From the NCBI RefSeq assembly GCF_035046505.1, contig NC_089821.1, forward strand, positions 7,145,718-7,209,717: 64,000 bases of DNA. The letters are read 5' to 3'. The notes below the pieces were generated by a model, which searched no databases, was not told the DNA's origin, and saw nothing but the letters and a program-made list of their open reading frames with translations. The stretch comes from Tiliqua scincoides. Taxonomy: Eukaryota > Chordata > Lepidosauria > Squamata > Scincidae. Numbering within the stretch: the first letter of the stretch is position 1; each line of letters begins with the position of its first letter. Made by a program: the position numbers and the translations under genes. Shown piece by piece: positions 40,469 to 53,749 of this stretch.

Positions 40469-41140
40469 TCTATGCTTGGGATCATTAGAAAAGGTATTGA
40501 AAACAAAATGGTTAATATTATAATGCCGTTGTACAAATCGATGGTAAGGCCACACCTGGAGTATTGTGTCCAGTTCTGGTTGCCGCATTTCAAAAAAGAC
40601 ATAGTGGAAATGGAAAAGGTGCAAAAGAGAGCGACTAAGATGATTACGGGGCTGGGGCACCTTCTTTATGAGGAAAGGTTACGGTGTTTGGGACTCTTCA
40701 GCCTAGAAAAGAGGCGCCTTAGGGGGGACATGTTTGAGACATACAAAATGATGCAGGGGATGGACAGAGTGGATAGAGAGATGCTCTTTACACTCTCACA
40801 TAACACCAGAACCAGGGGACAGCCACTAAAATTGAGTGTTGGAAGAGTTAGAACAGACAAAAGAGAGTTTCTTTACTCAGCATGTGGTTGGTCTGTGGAA
40901 GTCCTTGCCACAGGATGTGGTGATGTCATCTGGCCTGGATGCCTTCAAAAGGGGATTGGACAAGTTTCTGGAGGAAAAATCCATTACCAGCCTTGATGTG
41001 TATGTGCAACCTCCTGATTTTAGAAATGAGGTCTCTTGTTATCTGGTGTGCTCCCTGGGGCATTTGGTGGGCCGCTGTGAGATACAGGAAGCTGGACTAG
41101 ATGGGCCATGGCCTGATCCAGTGGGGCTGTTCTTATGTTC
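40469..41140 (+). mobile_element. CR1-type LINE 3' end, copy D, inside intron 2
   Basis: It is truncated at its 5' end just before MLGIIRKGIENK. The frame then runs through YKSMVRPHLEYCVQFWLP, YEERLRCLGLFSLEKRRLR and TLSHNTRTRGQPLKLSVG, after which a frameshift (about 40850) moves the HVVGLWKSLPQDVV part to another frame. The 3' UTR has a deletion compared with copy B but keeps the GATGGGCCATGGCCTGATCC end and TTATGTTC. It has the same orientation as the host gene. It is almost identical to copy B over the shared frame. Confidence 0.92.
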
Positions 41141-43212
41141 TGTCCTTCATAATCTATTCCCTATTGTAATCTGCAGGATTTGTCTTTGTCAACAAACAGA
41201 AATCGCTATAATAAGCTTATTCTCTTTTTGGATAAAAGTGAATGGGGAATGGTGAAATAATTCTAAGATATTAGGTAGAGACAAATATGTTTAATCATTT
41301 GCAATACTGCATTCGCAAGTTGTATTGTATTTAGAAATTTTTTTTGATCCCTCATCTTGGTCAGTTTGACACTTTTGAGTTATTCTTTACTGTACCTCTG
41401 CATTTGCTGAAAAGGTACTATCTGTATTCTGGATGATTCTTTTTTGTGGTTTGGTTTGGGTCACTGATGGCATCAAATTCCATATTGTCGTGTGGAATTG
41501 CCACACTTTTGTTAAAGAAATGTATGTATGTCTAAGTTGTCTAGAAAATGACAAACCTTCTGGTAGATTAAAGGTTAGTGTTCTCTTAACTTTTTAGCTT
41601 GCAATAAGGTGTCTACCTGATGTGACTAATTTTTCTTTAATTACCAGTTGTAATTCCAAGTAATTGTACCTGTTTTTGCCCTTACATGTTGGATAGCAAC
41701 ACACATAATGTGTTTCCGGCCATAACAATTTTATTGTATGTTATATCTAATCCATCTGCTTGGGTAGCAAGAAGTGACTTTGACTATAGTTGAATGAAGT
41801 ACAAATTAAGATTATTCTTGGGTTGGGAAGAGGACTATACAGAGCCACTGCTTTCAGAAGTACTATCTCCTCTTCCACTTCTTTGCCTTGTAATTTCTAG
41901 TGAAGCAGAATGTCTAACATACTGCTGCACTTTGGGTTTTCTTGTGGCCTCCCTCCGCCAGCGGTTAGCCTGCTCATCTTGGAAATGGGGAATCTTGTAG
42001 TTTGACACCTAATAATGTATATTTCTTTATTAAATCTTAAAGAGAAAAGGGACTGATTTTTTTTTTTTGGTCAGTTGCAATGTTTTATTCTGGCCTAAGA
42101 TTTGCTAAACAAGCATTTTATATTCGGGATGAGGTGTACTGATGGTTGGCTGTGTTATTGCTACACTTCAGGCTATGATATTATGCTCATGTCAGGGAAA
42201 AAGGTACATTTTAAAAATACCAATGTGAGGTAATAGCAATAAAAGAAATAAAGAATATTGTTATAATCACTCTTGTTTCTTTAAACCAAACTCCATTTTT
42301 CTAAGACTAAACTCCCTCCCCCCAAAATAGAAATTTTCCTGTTGAGAAAGCTAGTCCATAGTTGGTATGAGGAACCTACCCATATGATGTTTCTCTTGAA
42401 TGTTGGTATTCTTTGTAATATTTAAATTATTATGAAAATAGGTAAAAATATTAACATGATTTATATCTATAACAATGTTTGCATATTGCACCTTTCACCC
42501 TAAGATACTTGTAGTTGGGGGTGGGGACTCACTAAGTAAGATGTGGGAGATATTCATTCTTAAAATCTGACTCTGGGCTCCCAATTTAAATTGGGATCAT
42601 TGGGCTGATTAACCCTTTCCTACTTTTATTGTCCTTTGAATGTGTTCCTCTCCCTATCAGGCTGTTTATAATACTAATGAAATGCACAGCTAGACAAATT
42701 ACAGCTTGAGGAGAAAATTTCAGATATCAGAATGACATGGGAAAGGGTCAAGCGCTGCCTGCTTTGATGAATATAAAAAATGGATACATTGGGAGATCCA
42801 AACATAGTTCCACCTGCATCTCATCACGTAATGCTAGTGAAGAGGTAACAGTAACTAGAAATAATTATGAGCAATTATAGTTCCAAAGTGTTGAGCCTAA
42901 AGAGTAGGGGATGGCTGGGCACGAACGTCCATGCTCTTTCTGTGTTGTGTTACATCTCTGTGGCCTCTCATTTATGTGCCCCCTTGCCCAGTCTTCATGT
43001 TGGGAAAGCAGTTGCATATACGAGTGAAGGGGAAAAGTGTTCTGTGTTCAGATCCTATGCCTTTCTGTTTCTCTTGTTTGGCAATCTAATACAAACTACC
43101 AAAAGTTTAAAATGTATTTATCAGATTAGGGATTTTGTGGAAGGAGATGCTGAAAGGGAAATTTGAGGAGCATCTTTGTGCGATTCTCTGAATGAAATCT
43201 TCATGTGAACAC

Positions 43213-43975
43213 AATGACTTTTGCTAAATCGGGTCTAAGGTCCATCTAGTTCAGCATCCTGTTATCCCTAGTAACTGACCAGTTGCCTTTGGGTAACCTG
43301 TAAGCAGGAGATGAACACTGGTCCCTTGCAACAGTTACTCGGGAAGCATGCAGTCTCTGAATGTGGAGGTGGCCAATAGCTAGAGGTGATTGTTTCTGCT
43401 GAATGAGATAGGGTGTAAACCTAAGTCTTACTGAACACAATGGGCTTACTTCTGAGAGAGGTTAATAACACCATTTTCAAACACCTCTACCTATAGTTAT
43501 GACTGGTAGCTGCTCATAGATCTGTCCTCCATGTATTTGTTTAATCTTCTTTTAAAGCTGCCTAAGCTAGTGGCCATCACTATGTTTTGTGGTAATGAAT
43601 TAAATAGATTAATTGTGCTCTGTGTAGAATACTCTTATCCATTCTAAATCCCTCTCCAGTCAGTTTCATTGCATGATTCCTGGTTCTGGTGTTGTGAGAA
43701 GTCAAATAACTTCTCTCTCTCCACACCATGCATAATTTTGTAAGTCTCAATCACACCTCTCTCCTATTAGTTTTTTTCTGAACTTGAAACCCCCCAAACA
43801 TTGCAGCCTTTCCTCATAAGGAAGGTGTTTCAGTCTGTTGATAACTTTAGTTGCCTTCTTCTGCACCTTTTCCAGCTCTCTATAGCCGTCTTGAAATATG
43901 TCAACCAGTACCTGGTCTTTCAAATGTGACTACTATTCTAAGTTTAGAAGAATGTTCTTAATGTAGGCTGTGTGT
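43213..43975 (-). mobile_element. Old L3/CR1-like LINE fragment
   Basis: In reverse it shows the 3' end (complement of GGTCCATCTAGTTCAGC). Further on come CR1-order blocks such as the complement of AACACCAGAACCAGGAATC, of ATGCATGGTGTGGAG and of TTATGAGGAAAGGCTGC. It is much more diverged than copies A-E. A fragment of the 85-bp MITE (about 43410-43460) interrupts it. Confidence 0.75.
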
Positions 43976-46903
43976 TTCCTCCTCATGCTTATATTCCATT
44001 TGAGTTTTCAGCCAGGCTTTTTTTAGTAATTTGAGAAACATGTTCCTAGTTTTGAGTCCTTTTGGTGAAATGGAGATTGCAATAATTTTAAGTCTGTTTA
44101 TTTCTGTATCCTTATTAATCTGTGTTTCATCCCTTACTGTGGAGCACACAGCAGAAATGCTGCAGTTTTGAATGATCAGGAATTGTACATGAAAATACTG
44201 TATTATATGTAAGCACAGGAATTGTATTTGGCTGACTGAAATATTCAGCATGATTGGAACTCGGGGCTGGGGCAAAGGGGAATGAGTGGCAAGAAGCTAA
44301 TTTTTTGTGATTGGTTTCTGTGTTCATATTTTTTATTTGATATAATGCCTCTTTTAAAGTCATATCAGTTTACTACATGGACTATAAAGTGGATATCATT
44401 TTTAATGTCGAGGCATGGAAGAGGCACAGACTATAGCTATGTAGTTAGGTGTCGGGGTAAGGTACTCTGTTGCTTGCAAGTTGCTGAATAAATCAATGAA
44501 AATCTTACAGAGCAATAGATATAAACATCTACTGATGAACTTGACTATACTGCTAAAGGAATAACATAGCCTTGTGGCATGACTTTTTATTAATGCTACT
44601 TCCACTATTCAATTGACTCTTCATTTATTTCTGAGGATAAATTTTTGATAAAAGTAAACTGTATCCAGTGACAAATTTGTTGGTTCTTGGCAGTAATTGG
44701 GAACTATTACCATATAGCAAAATTGGGCTGTCAACCACAACATAGTTTAATCTCTGTTCCAGTATACTGACTCAAAGATGGTTGGAAAGGTTACAGAATT
44801 TAGTAACCATAGTTTCCAGTGTTGTCTGTGAAATGACATCTTTTTAAAAATCTTTTTTGTAAATGTTACCTGAACATATTACAATGTACTATAAAAATGG
44901 AATAAAACGGAATAACCATACTACATTTCATTCTGCAAAGTTACAGAATTTTCTGGCCCAAGTCTGGAGATATGGAAAGAAACAACTGCAATAATGTACA
45001 TTGATTCTTGCTGCAAAAAGTTCTGTGTAGACATATAAAGGGAAACTGCAAAACTATTATATTGGCTCTGTGGCTTTAACCACAGATAGAGCTGCCTTGA
45101 TATTTCTCATCAGCTGTAGGTGGTGGTCACAGTCTGGGAAATATCTGCAAGTATTGGTTTATTTGAGTACCTATTGATGGTATGAATAACTGCAAATAGG
45201 GTTTCTATGCTTGAATCTAATATGTATGGCAGAAAAACACAACAACATACCTTCTCTCTCTTTCATAAAAGATTTATCATGCATGAGATGCAGCATACTG
45301 AGTGGTGTGTCGCAATCCACCAGTTTGAGAACCACTGCATTATATTTTTAAAAGACATCCTTTTCATCCACAGGTAAGGATTCCATACTGATGAGATGTT
45401 ATGGGACTGACTCTTATGGGACTGACTGATGTTATGGGACACTTGAATCTTAAGAGAGAAACTTGGAGCACATGATGGAACAAGCAAGGAGGAGGAGAAA
45501 GATCTAGGTAAATCAGGAGAGTTACCCAGGGAGAACTGGGATTAGAAAACAAAGGGTTTTGTGGTAGCGGGGGGGGGGTGGAATTGGCAAAGTAGAGAGA
45601 AAATGCAGGGCGAAGCTAAACCACTGGTGGTGGCAAAAAGCCAGACCTGAGTTGCTGTTCTCTTATCCTGAAACATGACTACATGGCAAGGATTGAGTCT
45701 CTCAGCAGACTGTGAAATAACTTTGCTTGCTTGGGGTGTGATGAGTTTATCTGTCTGCTGTTTGATTACATCTCTTGCCCATCACACACAAGATAGAAGC
45801 ACTAAGCTCATTGTAATTTGTCTGAAAATACAAAAACAGAGGAGTTTGGGGGTCAGTAGCCAGGCTTGCCAGAAACTGAGGTTGTCTAGCTGTATCTGCT
45901 GATTTGAAGCAATTTCCAGGAATTGTGTGGCTAGGTTGCCAGCACCAAGTAATCTCTTGGTTCAAAGGGGTGCAAAGGTTTGGAAAAGGCTTGAAAACCA
46001 AACTCATGAAACATCTGTTTCACACAGGAATTTTTGGAGCTGGATTGCCACTAAACACATTGGACTGTTAATTTACATCATCCATAACAATCTGTTTTGT
46101 TCAAATACAAAAAACCTTTCAAACTTTGAATTTTAAGATATTCCTAAGAAGCTGAGTGTAGAAGTTTCTAAACCTAGCTTTCTGTTCTCTACTATGTAAA
46201 TGGTGTATATTTTTTCTAAGAAGTATGTGGAAATGCTGAAATCAAGAAACAGTTGACCTAGTCTTTCTTCCAGCTAATTTTCTGAAGTGCTAAGTTTATG
46301 TCAAGTAATGAACTTTGGGGGAAAAAAATGCAAAAGTAAATGATGGAAAATTGCTCTTACTACTGATAGGGCACTGTTATATGCTATGCTCCTGGATTTG
46401 GTCCACTTGCTCTCAAGTCATTTAAGTGTTGATGTATGCAGTCTCAAAATCTACTGACTCTTAATAGTTACCTAGTTAAGTTCATTGCTGAACATCTGAT
46501 TCATATTGTCCAACATAGCAAATAGTACTGTGCATTCTCTAAAACAGTTACTTTTGCAGACTTATTTAATTTTTATCTGAGTCATCTCACTTTCTGAGTA
46601 CGCTTCTGAGTACATTTTTCACATAGCCAGTTGGATAGCCTTGATGACATGTGGAATTACAAGTGACAAATGGTTTGAGATGGTAAAATATACTTACTAG
46701 ATTACCTAGTGCATTGATGGCATAAGGAGAATGCTTACGTGAGGTTGCTGCTTCTGGTAGAAATTGAGATTCAGACTTTTTGTCTTAGTGCTTGGTGTTG
46801 CTATGGTCAAGAATGTTAAACATTTCTCGTTCTTGTAAATGAAAGTATCCCAAATTCCTACAACTGCAAATACTGAATTTTTTTTAGTCTAGAAGCCTTT
46901 ATA

Positions 46904-47206
46904 CAAGTATGGGCTGCTTAGTGATGGGGATCTCTTCTGTAAACCCTGTTAGGTGCCTTGGTTGTTGCCTGGAGAATTACTAATGGCTACCAGGTTGTGT
47001 CCTAGAATGCCTTATGGTAGCCCTTTATCACCCCAGAATGACAGGATTAGGGAAAGAAGAAAGAAAGTAGCTAGCTGCCAAAAACGTGTGAAGCTCTGGT
47101 TAGCTGGCTCATGGAGGGAAAGGAGTTAGCCTACTTAGCTTGGCAGGACCACTGCTAAATATATGGTCAGCCATTAACTGGAATATCGCTCTGCGGTGCA
47201 TACCTG
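46904..47206. mobile_element. Tigger-type MITE, diverged
   Basis: The left end CAAGTATGGGCTGCTTAGTG follows TA (46902-46903). The right end CTCTGCGGTGCATACCTG is its inverted counterpart. The right TA is not intact. It resembles 8005-8327 and 4778-5412. Confidence 0.6.
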
Positions 47207-47506
47207 TTTTTGAGGCTGTATACTAATTGAAGTCTAGATTGAAATTTAGAATACAGAATCTGTCACAAATGTTCAAGTGCCCCATATTGAGCTGCATCAT
47301 TTTCTTGTGAGAGTACATGCTTAGGATTGGTCCATTTGTCCATCTGCCTCAATATTCTTAAGTGGAAGTGACTCTCAAAAGATTTTGAGTAGAGATTTTT
47401 GCTAATACTTCTAGTCGGCATCCTTTTAATTGAAGATGCTGAAGACTGAACCAGGAACCTTTCCACAGAGAAGACAAATGTTTGTTCCTGTAAACTGTTA
47501 GAGCAG

Positions 47507-47935
47507 CATTTCTCAAACTGTGTGTCATGAGCCAATTTTATGTGGGTCATGTAGCACCTAGCTCAGCCACCATTGAAAATACAGAGCTGAAAATGCAGCA
47601 TACAGAGCCACTGGACAGGATTAGCCTCCCAGTGGGATACACATGATGCTTTGCCCTGAATAGGTGGAAAGATGGGATGCTGGAAAGGGAGGGCTGTGTG
47701 GTTAGAGAAAGATCTAAGTCTTTGTTGTGCTTTGACGTGTTTCAGTTCTGAGCTATGCAAAATAACAGCACAAACACACTAAGTAATGGAAACTTTGGCT
47801 GATTGCAGCTTGCGGTTTGAAACCTAAATTGTTAATGCCACTTCTGACCATGATATTACTTGGGACCCACTGGAAGTGATGTCATACAACAGATTGTCAT
47901 TCTCAACAGTGGGTCCTGGTGCTAAAAAGTTTGAG
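47507..47935. mobile_element. hAT-like remnant
   Basis: CAGCATTTCTCAAACTGTG on the left and GTGCTAAAAAGTTTGAGAA on the right are inverted hAT-type termini. The TGGAAGTGATGTCAT block resembles the internal hAT-like segment of the composite elements at 20189 and 24600. No clear duplication. Confidence 0.5.
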
Positions 47936-49318
47936 AATCTTTTTATTTATTAGTGAGTCATTATGACATTTAAAATAGTTTTTATGCTCTGAAATGGACA
48001 TTGTTGGTTTAATAGTTAAAATGGAGACTACTAAACTGTACTGATTGTATCATAAGATCAGAGCAGAAAGTAGGAGTACTGTGCTTTATGCCAGGGCCCC
48101 TCCCTCTTGAACTGGTGCAACATTCCTTCTGATTTTGCAGGAAGCTTCTGATAACAGAACTGCACTCTGCCTGATTTTTGGATAAATCATATTGGTATTT
48201 AATCCATGGAGTTAGTCAAAGAAAACTGAGACTTTTATAAATCACCTTGCTGATTTCCCAGTGATGCATTTCATAATATTGATAAAGATTTCCCATGACT
48301 TGCTTCCACAGTTCAGAAGTAGAATTTTCATATGCAACCTAGACTTTAATCATCACATTGAATCAGGTATATTTTTTTGCACCTGTAAATAAAATGCACT
48401 GGGGTGGAGGGTACAGGTAAGAATCATTGTGATGCTTAGGATTAACATTTCCCCACACTAGCATTATGTCCACTGCCTGTGGTATTCAGTAGATGATGGG
48501 GTAGAAGAAGAGATGCCAAAGCCGATGATGTAAGTGAAGTTGTATCCTGTTTGTCTGATATTTGACTGAAGAGAGCTAGAACCTCAGATATGATCAGGGG
48601 GAAATAAGGTTGCTATTGTTACAAATATCACAATGATACTAAGCGAACAACTTTGTATATGGTAATAGGCATTCAAAACAATTGAGAAATTGCAAACAAT
48701 TTTTTAATATTCATGTATCTAATATAGTCCCAACATGTTGTACTGTTATACCCAAGTTGAACATGACCTTTTTGGAACAGCAGTGTTGGAAGCTGATGAA
48801 GTAATTGGCCCAGTTTGTACAAAAGTCTCAAAGGGCTAAGCAATCAAGTCTGTAAGCAGTTAAAAATAGAATGTGAAAATATAACTATGGAACACTTCCA
48901 AGAGAGTGCATTATGAGGTTAATTTCTAGTATTTCATTATAAAAGCTTCAGTGAAAGATATTTTAAAATTAGAGGTATGTACCCAGAGCTTTAAGATTAG
49001 GATTGCTTGTATCTTGGAAAGTAACCTGCAAGTTTGTTTGTAGTTCTTGAACTTGGAAAATCTGTCACAGTTAATGCTAGTTTTCCTTCTAGTCATTTGC
49101 CAGAATGTGGTCTTATCTGATAGAAATTGATAGTCCTCTACTAGCTGGCAGCTGTGAAATTCTGATGACAGAAATTCCCACATCTTAAAACGGATGCTTA
49201 TACTCAACTTTCACAAACTCTTAGTACCTCTAGAGAGATCCTATTTTGCCGAAACAAGGGTTTATTTCACATAAATATGTTGGAACAGTTTATGTCCTTT
49301 ATTGGTCTTCTATGTCAG

Positions 49319-49545
49319 TGGTCTTCCAACCTTTTTCAGGTGACAACCCCAATAAAGTATGAGACTGGGAACCCACCCACTTTCCCAACCTCCTCCCAGG
49401 ACCCAATCTGGCAATGCCTGCCCCTGTCTTCCAGATAAGTTAGGGGCAGAAAGAGGGAAAAGGTGAACATGGGGCGGATTTTGAAAGATTGCTGTGACCC
49501 CCCACAAAAGAGGCTTTGCAATCCCATTGGTGTCCTGACTTACAG
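49319..49545. mobile_element. hAT-like remnant
   Basis: CAGTGGTCTTCCAACCTTTT on the left and AGGTTGAATATTGCTCTG on the right are weakly inverted. No target duplication was seen, so confidence is limited. Confidence 0.45.
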
Positions 49546-51596
49546 GTTGAATATTGCTCTGTTGTACAATTCAAGTGTTGACAAATATGCATAACCAGTT
49601 AATTTGCCCCAGATTCTGACTTATACAAGAGATGAGAAAGTAATAAGGAATAGATTAGACAAGATTTTGACGCTTAATTGGACCTATCTCTACTTATTTA
49701 CAATCCTAAGCATCATGTACACAGGGGCAGGTATGTTCTACTGTCTCTGATAAAGCAGTGTGGGGAATACAAGCTTGTTACAGTCCTGTGAAACTACTGG
49801 CATATGAGGCTTCATCAGCTTTTACTTACCGGCGTTTGGTAGGCTTTTGCTTTGGTTGCCTTAGTTTTTGTCTTGTTGCAGCTTTTAAACTGTGTTTATT
49901 GCGTTTTTGTTTTATGTGTGAACTAGTTAGGGCCTCTCCATATGGAGAAGAAGCAAACTATACACTTGTGTGGGAGGGCAGATTTCAGAATGCACTTATG
50001 GTGAAATTTGAATTGAAGGAGCTATCTGGGTCTCATAGGTCTTGGAATGTGTTCAAGTACCAAGCCCCACTGTACACATGGTAGAAACATGAGTTGCTTG
50101 CATTCCTTTTCCTGCTTAGTATTAAGTCTGTGAACTAGTTAAAGGAGATTGCTGCTTTTGTATAGCTGCTGTGCCATGTAGGATATTGGTTGCTTCTTCA
50201 GAGTGCAGAACTCAATTTCTGTATGTTTACAAAAGCAGCTTACCAGGGAGACCATTTTCAGAGGATCACTGAACAGCTTTTTTAAGTGTTAGGAACCTTT
50301 AAGAACATAATGGCATAGGGAGGCAAAGCTGTAGTAGAATAGGAAAAATGATAAGCTGAAAATTAGCAGAGGCACCTTGTTCAAGTGAGAGCTCTAATTT
50401 TGGTTGGTTCCTTCAGCATCTGCCCCTTCCCATCCTGAGAATCATCCAAACATTCAGAGTGGTTTGGATGCAATCAAGGAATATGGGATGGGGGGAGGTT
50501 GTAAAGTTCCCTTTGGCAAGCTTGTGCTTGTATTCATGTGGATACCTCACACTGTGTTTTGCATCTGTATAATGTGTGGAATTACCTCATATGTGTTCTG
50601 AGTGCCTTAACTTAACTGTTTGTGTAGGTAGCCTGTTTTAGATAATGGAGTGTTTGTTTATAATGAAAACAGTTCTATTTTTGTGTTAATTCTCTTAATG
50701 TGCTAGAAATGTTTGCCACAGTCATAAACAGTGATATTTTAAAAAGTAAATCCTTCAGTAACAGATGGGAAGCAATTGTGGTGGCTGTGGCTTCCTGAGA
50801 TTACAGAGTCTCAAGAGTTGTGTGCATTTTGGTTTTCTTTCAATATGGAATCAAACCGCTAGCCACAGTGTACAGTTTCTGGTGGGAATTGCTATTAATG
50901 TGTTCTGTCAATAACTGAACTTAAGTGTTTTTGGCTTTGTGGTGGATACTTTTTCCTCCTCTGTAGATGCTTCTATGTAGAAAAAGCTTAAATATTGTGA
51001 ATGGCTTGAAACAGTCAGGAGGCTTAAATACAATACTCTGCTTTTAAGTTTAAAGCACAGCTGTATGCGCACATTGGCATCTTCACATCTCACAGTCTCT
51101 CAGTGTAATTGCAGCAACTTGTAAATGTTGCTCCTGTTTCAATTTCATAACACTCTTTAAGTGATAACTTGTGAAGAGCTTTTAAATTTTATACACATTT
51201 GTGACTTTGTGCCTGATTATATTGACGCAGCATTAGTCATTGTCTGCGAAAGTAAATGCATTACAGTTTGACTAATTGTACTTGAGGGAATACTTATGAA
51301 AACAAGTCTTCAGAGTTTTAAAAAGTATAATTCAAAACCTATGTAAGTATAGAAGCTATGGATAGTTTGGCCACATGTGAAAGCAAACCTTGCATTACAG
51401 TATTCATGATGCATTATTCTGCTTCCAGGGCCAGTAAATTGGAACATACTTTTTATCGCATAACAAAAATAGTAGATGTCTGTCAAATGTATTTGTTGTG
51501 ATGTTTGCTTAACAGACTTGATGGCTTTAAACAGTTTGTTCTTTATTAATATTTTGCTATGAGGTGCCTTGGGTTTTGCTAGGTGACCTAAAAGCT

Positions 51597-51598
<2 letters not shown>

Positions 51599-51642
<44 letters not shown>
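51599..51642. repeat. (TG)n microsatellite in intron 2
   Basis: About 43 bp of uninterrupted TG dinucleotides, the longest such run in the window. Confidence 0.95.
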
Positions 51643-51644
<2 letters not shown>

Positions 51645-52329
51645 TAAACAGACTAAAACAGCTTATCTGGCTTTTCATCTACTAAGTACTGTTTTCAAAG
51701 CTTATGGTATCTAGACAGATCTGCAGGCAGTTAGCCTCAAAATTGCATACTGACCATTAATTTCAGTTCCATTCAATTCATTGCTCTGTCATTGATGTTA
51801 ACCTGATACTTAAACTTGCAAGATACCATAGTGACATTGGAGTAGATCAGCCAGTAACCTCAGGAGGTGGAGTTGGTCTAAAGGAGGAGAAGGGATGAAT
51901 GAAGTGCTCAAAGGATAATGAGAAGTATCTGGATTGTTAAACCACCTCTAAAATCCTTGCCTGTGGATGGTGAATATGCTACTAAGATTCAAGAAACACA
52001 TGGTGCTTACAATCCAAAGAATACTTGCCCCTTTTTGGGTGTGAATACATGATTGTGTGATGAATAAACTTAATTGTTTTAATAAAAACCATACAAATCT
52101 ACAAACGATAAATTTAGAACTATAACATTAAAGGTGAATCTGTTTTTCACAGCTAACACTTGGGATTTATTGAATGATATCAACTCTGATCTAGCATACG
52201 CCTTTGTGTGTTGCCTACCAAAGAACAAAAATGTTTCTCTCTTCCGCTTGTCTCAGGTTTATTTCTGGAGAGAGTCGGAGGCAATGCCTGTACATATGAG
52301 TACATGCAACTGAACTTCCGAAGCGTTAA

Positions 52330-53686
52330 TAAGAACATAAGAAGAGCTGCACTGGATCTGGCCAGAGGCCCATCTAGTCCAGCTTCCTGTATCTCTCAGC
52401 GGCCCACCAAATGCTTCAGGGAGTACACCAGATAACAAGAGACCTGCATCCTGGTGCCGTCCCCTGCATCTGGCATTCTGACATAGCCCATTTCTAAAAT
52501 CAGGAGGCTGTACGAAGACTTCATGGCTTGTAACCCGTAATGGATTTTTCCTCCAGAAATTTGTCCAATCCACTTTTAAAGGCACCTAGGCCAGATACCA
52601 TCACCACATGCTGTGGCAAGGAGTTCCGCAGACCAACCACATGCTGAGTAAAGAAATATTTTAATTTGTCTGTCCTAACTCTCCCAAAACTCAATTTTAG
52701 TGGATGTCCCCTGGTTCTGGTGTTATGTGAGAGTGTAAAGAGCATCTCTCTATCCACTTCCCGTGCATAATTTTGTATGTCTCAATCATGTCTCTCCACG
52801 GGCGCCTTTTTTCTAGGCCAGGGGTGCCCAAACCCCGGCCCTGGGGCCACTTGCGACCCTCGAGGACCCTTTTTGAGATGTGGTAACCAGAACTGGATGC
52901 AATATTCCAGGTGTGGCTTTACCATCGACTTGTACAACAGAGTTATAATATTAGCCGTTTTGTTCTCAAAGCCTTTCCTAATGATTCCAAGCATAGAGTT
53001 GGCTTTCTTCACTGCCTCCGCACATTGAGTCAGCACTTTCATCGACCTGTCCACCACCACCCCAAGATCTCTCTCCTGATCTGTCACAGTTAGCTCAGAA
53101 CCCTTTAGCCTTTATGTGAAGTTTTGATTTTTTGCCCCAATGTGCATGACTTTACACTTATTTACATTGAAATACATCTGCCATTTTGCTGCCCATTCTG
53201 CCAGTTTAGGGAGATCCTTCTGGAGCTCCTCACAATTTGCTTCTGGTCTTCACCACCAGGAGAAGTTTGGTGTCGTCTGCAAACTTAGCCACCTCACTGC
53301 CCAACCCCCCAATGTCTCCAGGTCATTTATGAAGAGGTTGAAAAGCACTGGTCCCAGGACAGATCCTTGGGGCACACCGCTTTTCACCTCTCTCCATTGT
53401 GAAAATTGCCCATTGACACCAACTCTCTGTTTCCTGGTCTTCAACCAGTTCCCAATCCATGAGAGGACCTGCTCTCTAATTCCTTGACTGTGGAGTTTCT
53501 TCAGTAGCCTTTGATAAGGGATCATGTCCAACCCCTTCTGAAAGTCCAAATATATAATGTCCACAGGTTCTCCTGCATCCACATGCCTGTTGATCTTCTC
53601 AAAGAATTCTAAAAGGTTCATGAGGCAACACTTTCCCTTACAGAAGCCATGCTGATTCTCTCTCAGTAAGGCTTGTTAGTTTATGT
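52330..53686 (-). mobile_element. CR1-type LINE, copy E (longest copy, includes the RT core)
   Basis: In reverse it encodes the reverse transcriptase core ([20 protein letters not shown], then [19 protein letters not shown]). The C-terminal part follows (MLGIIRKGFENKTANII, YKSMVKPHLEYCIQFWLP, TLSHNTRTRGHPLKLSFG, LPQHVVM) and then the 3' UTR with the usual end. Broken by stops and frameshifts. A 50-bp hAT-terminus piece (52819-52868) replaces about 100 bp of CR1 sequence. The element is antisense to NOVA1. Confidence 0.92.
52819..52868. mobile_element. Isolated hAT-Charlie terminus inside CR1 copy E
   Basis: CAGGGGTGCCCAAACCCCGG and GGGGCCACTTGCGACCC are typical Charlie left-end sequence. No right end is present, and the CR1 bases between LEKR and KKDIVEM are missing, so a deletion has probably removed the rest of the hAT together with part of the CR1. 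Confidence 0.6.
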
Positions 53687-53749
53687 GTTTAGAAACTCTA
53701 TGGATAAATAGATAATAGTGTTTGGATAAATTCATGGGCACAGCAGTTA

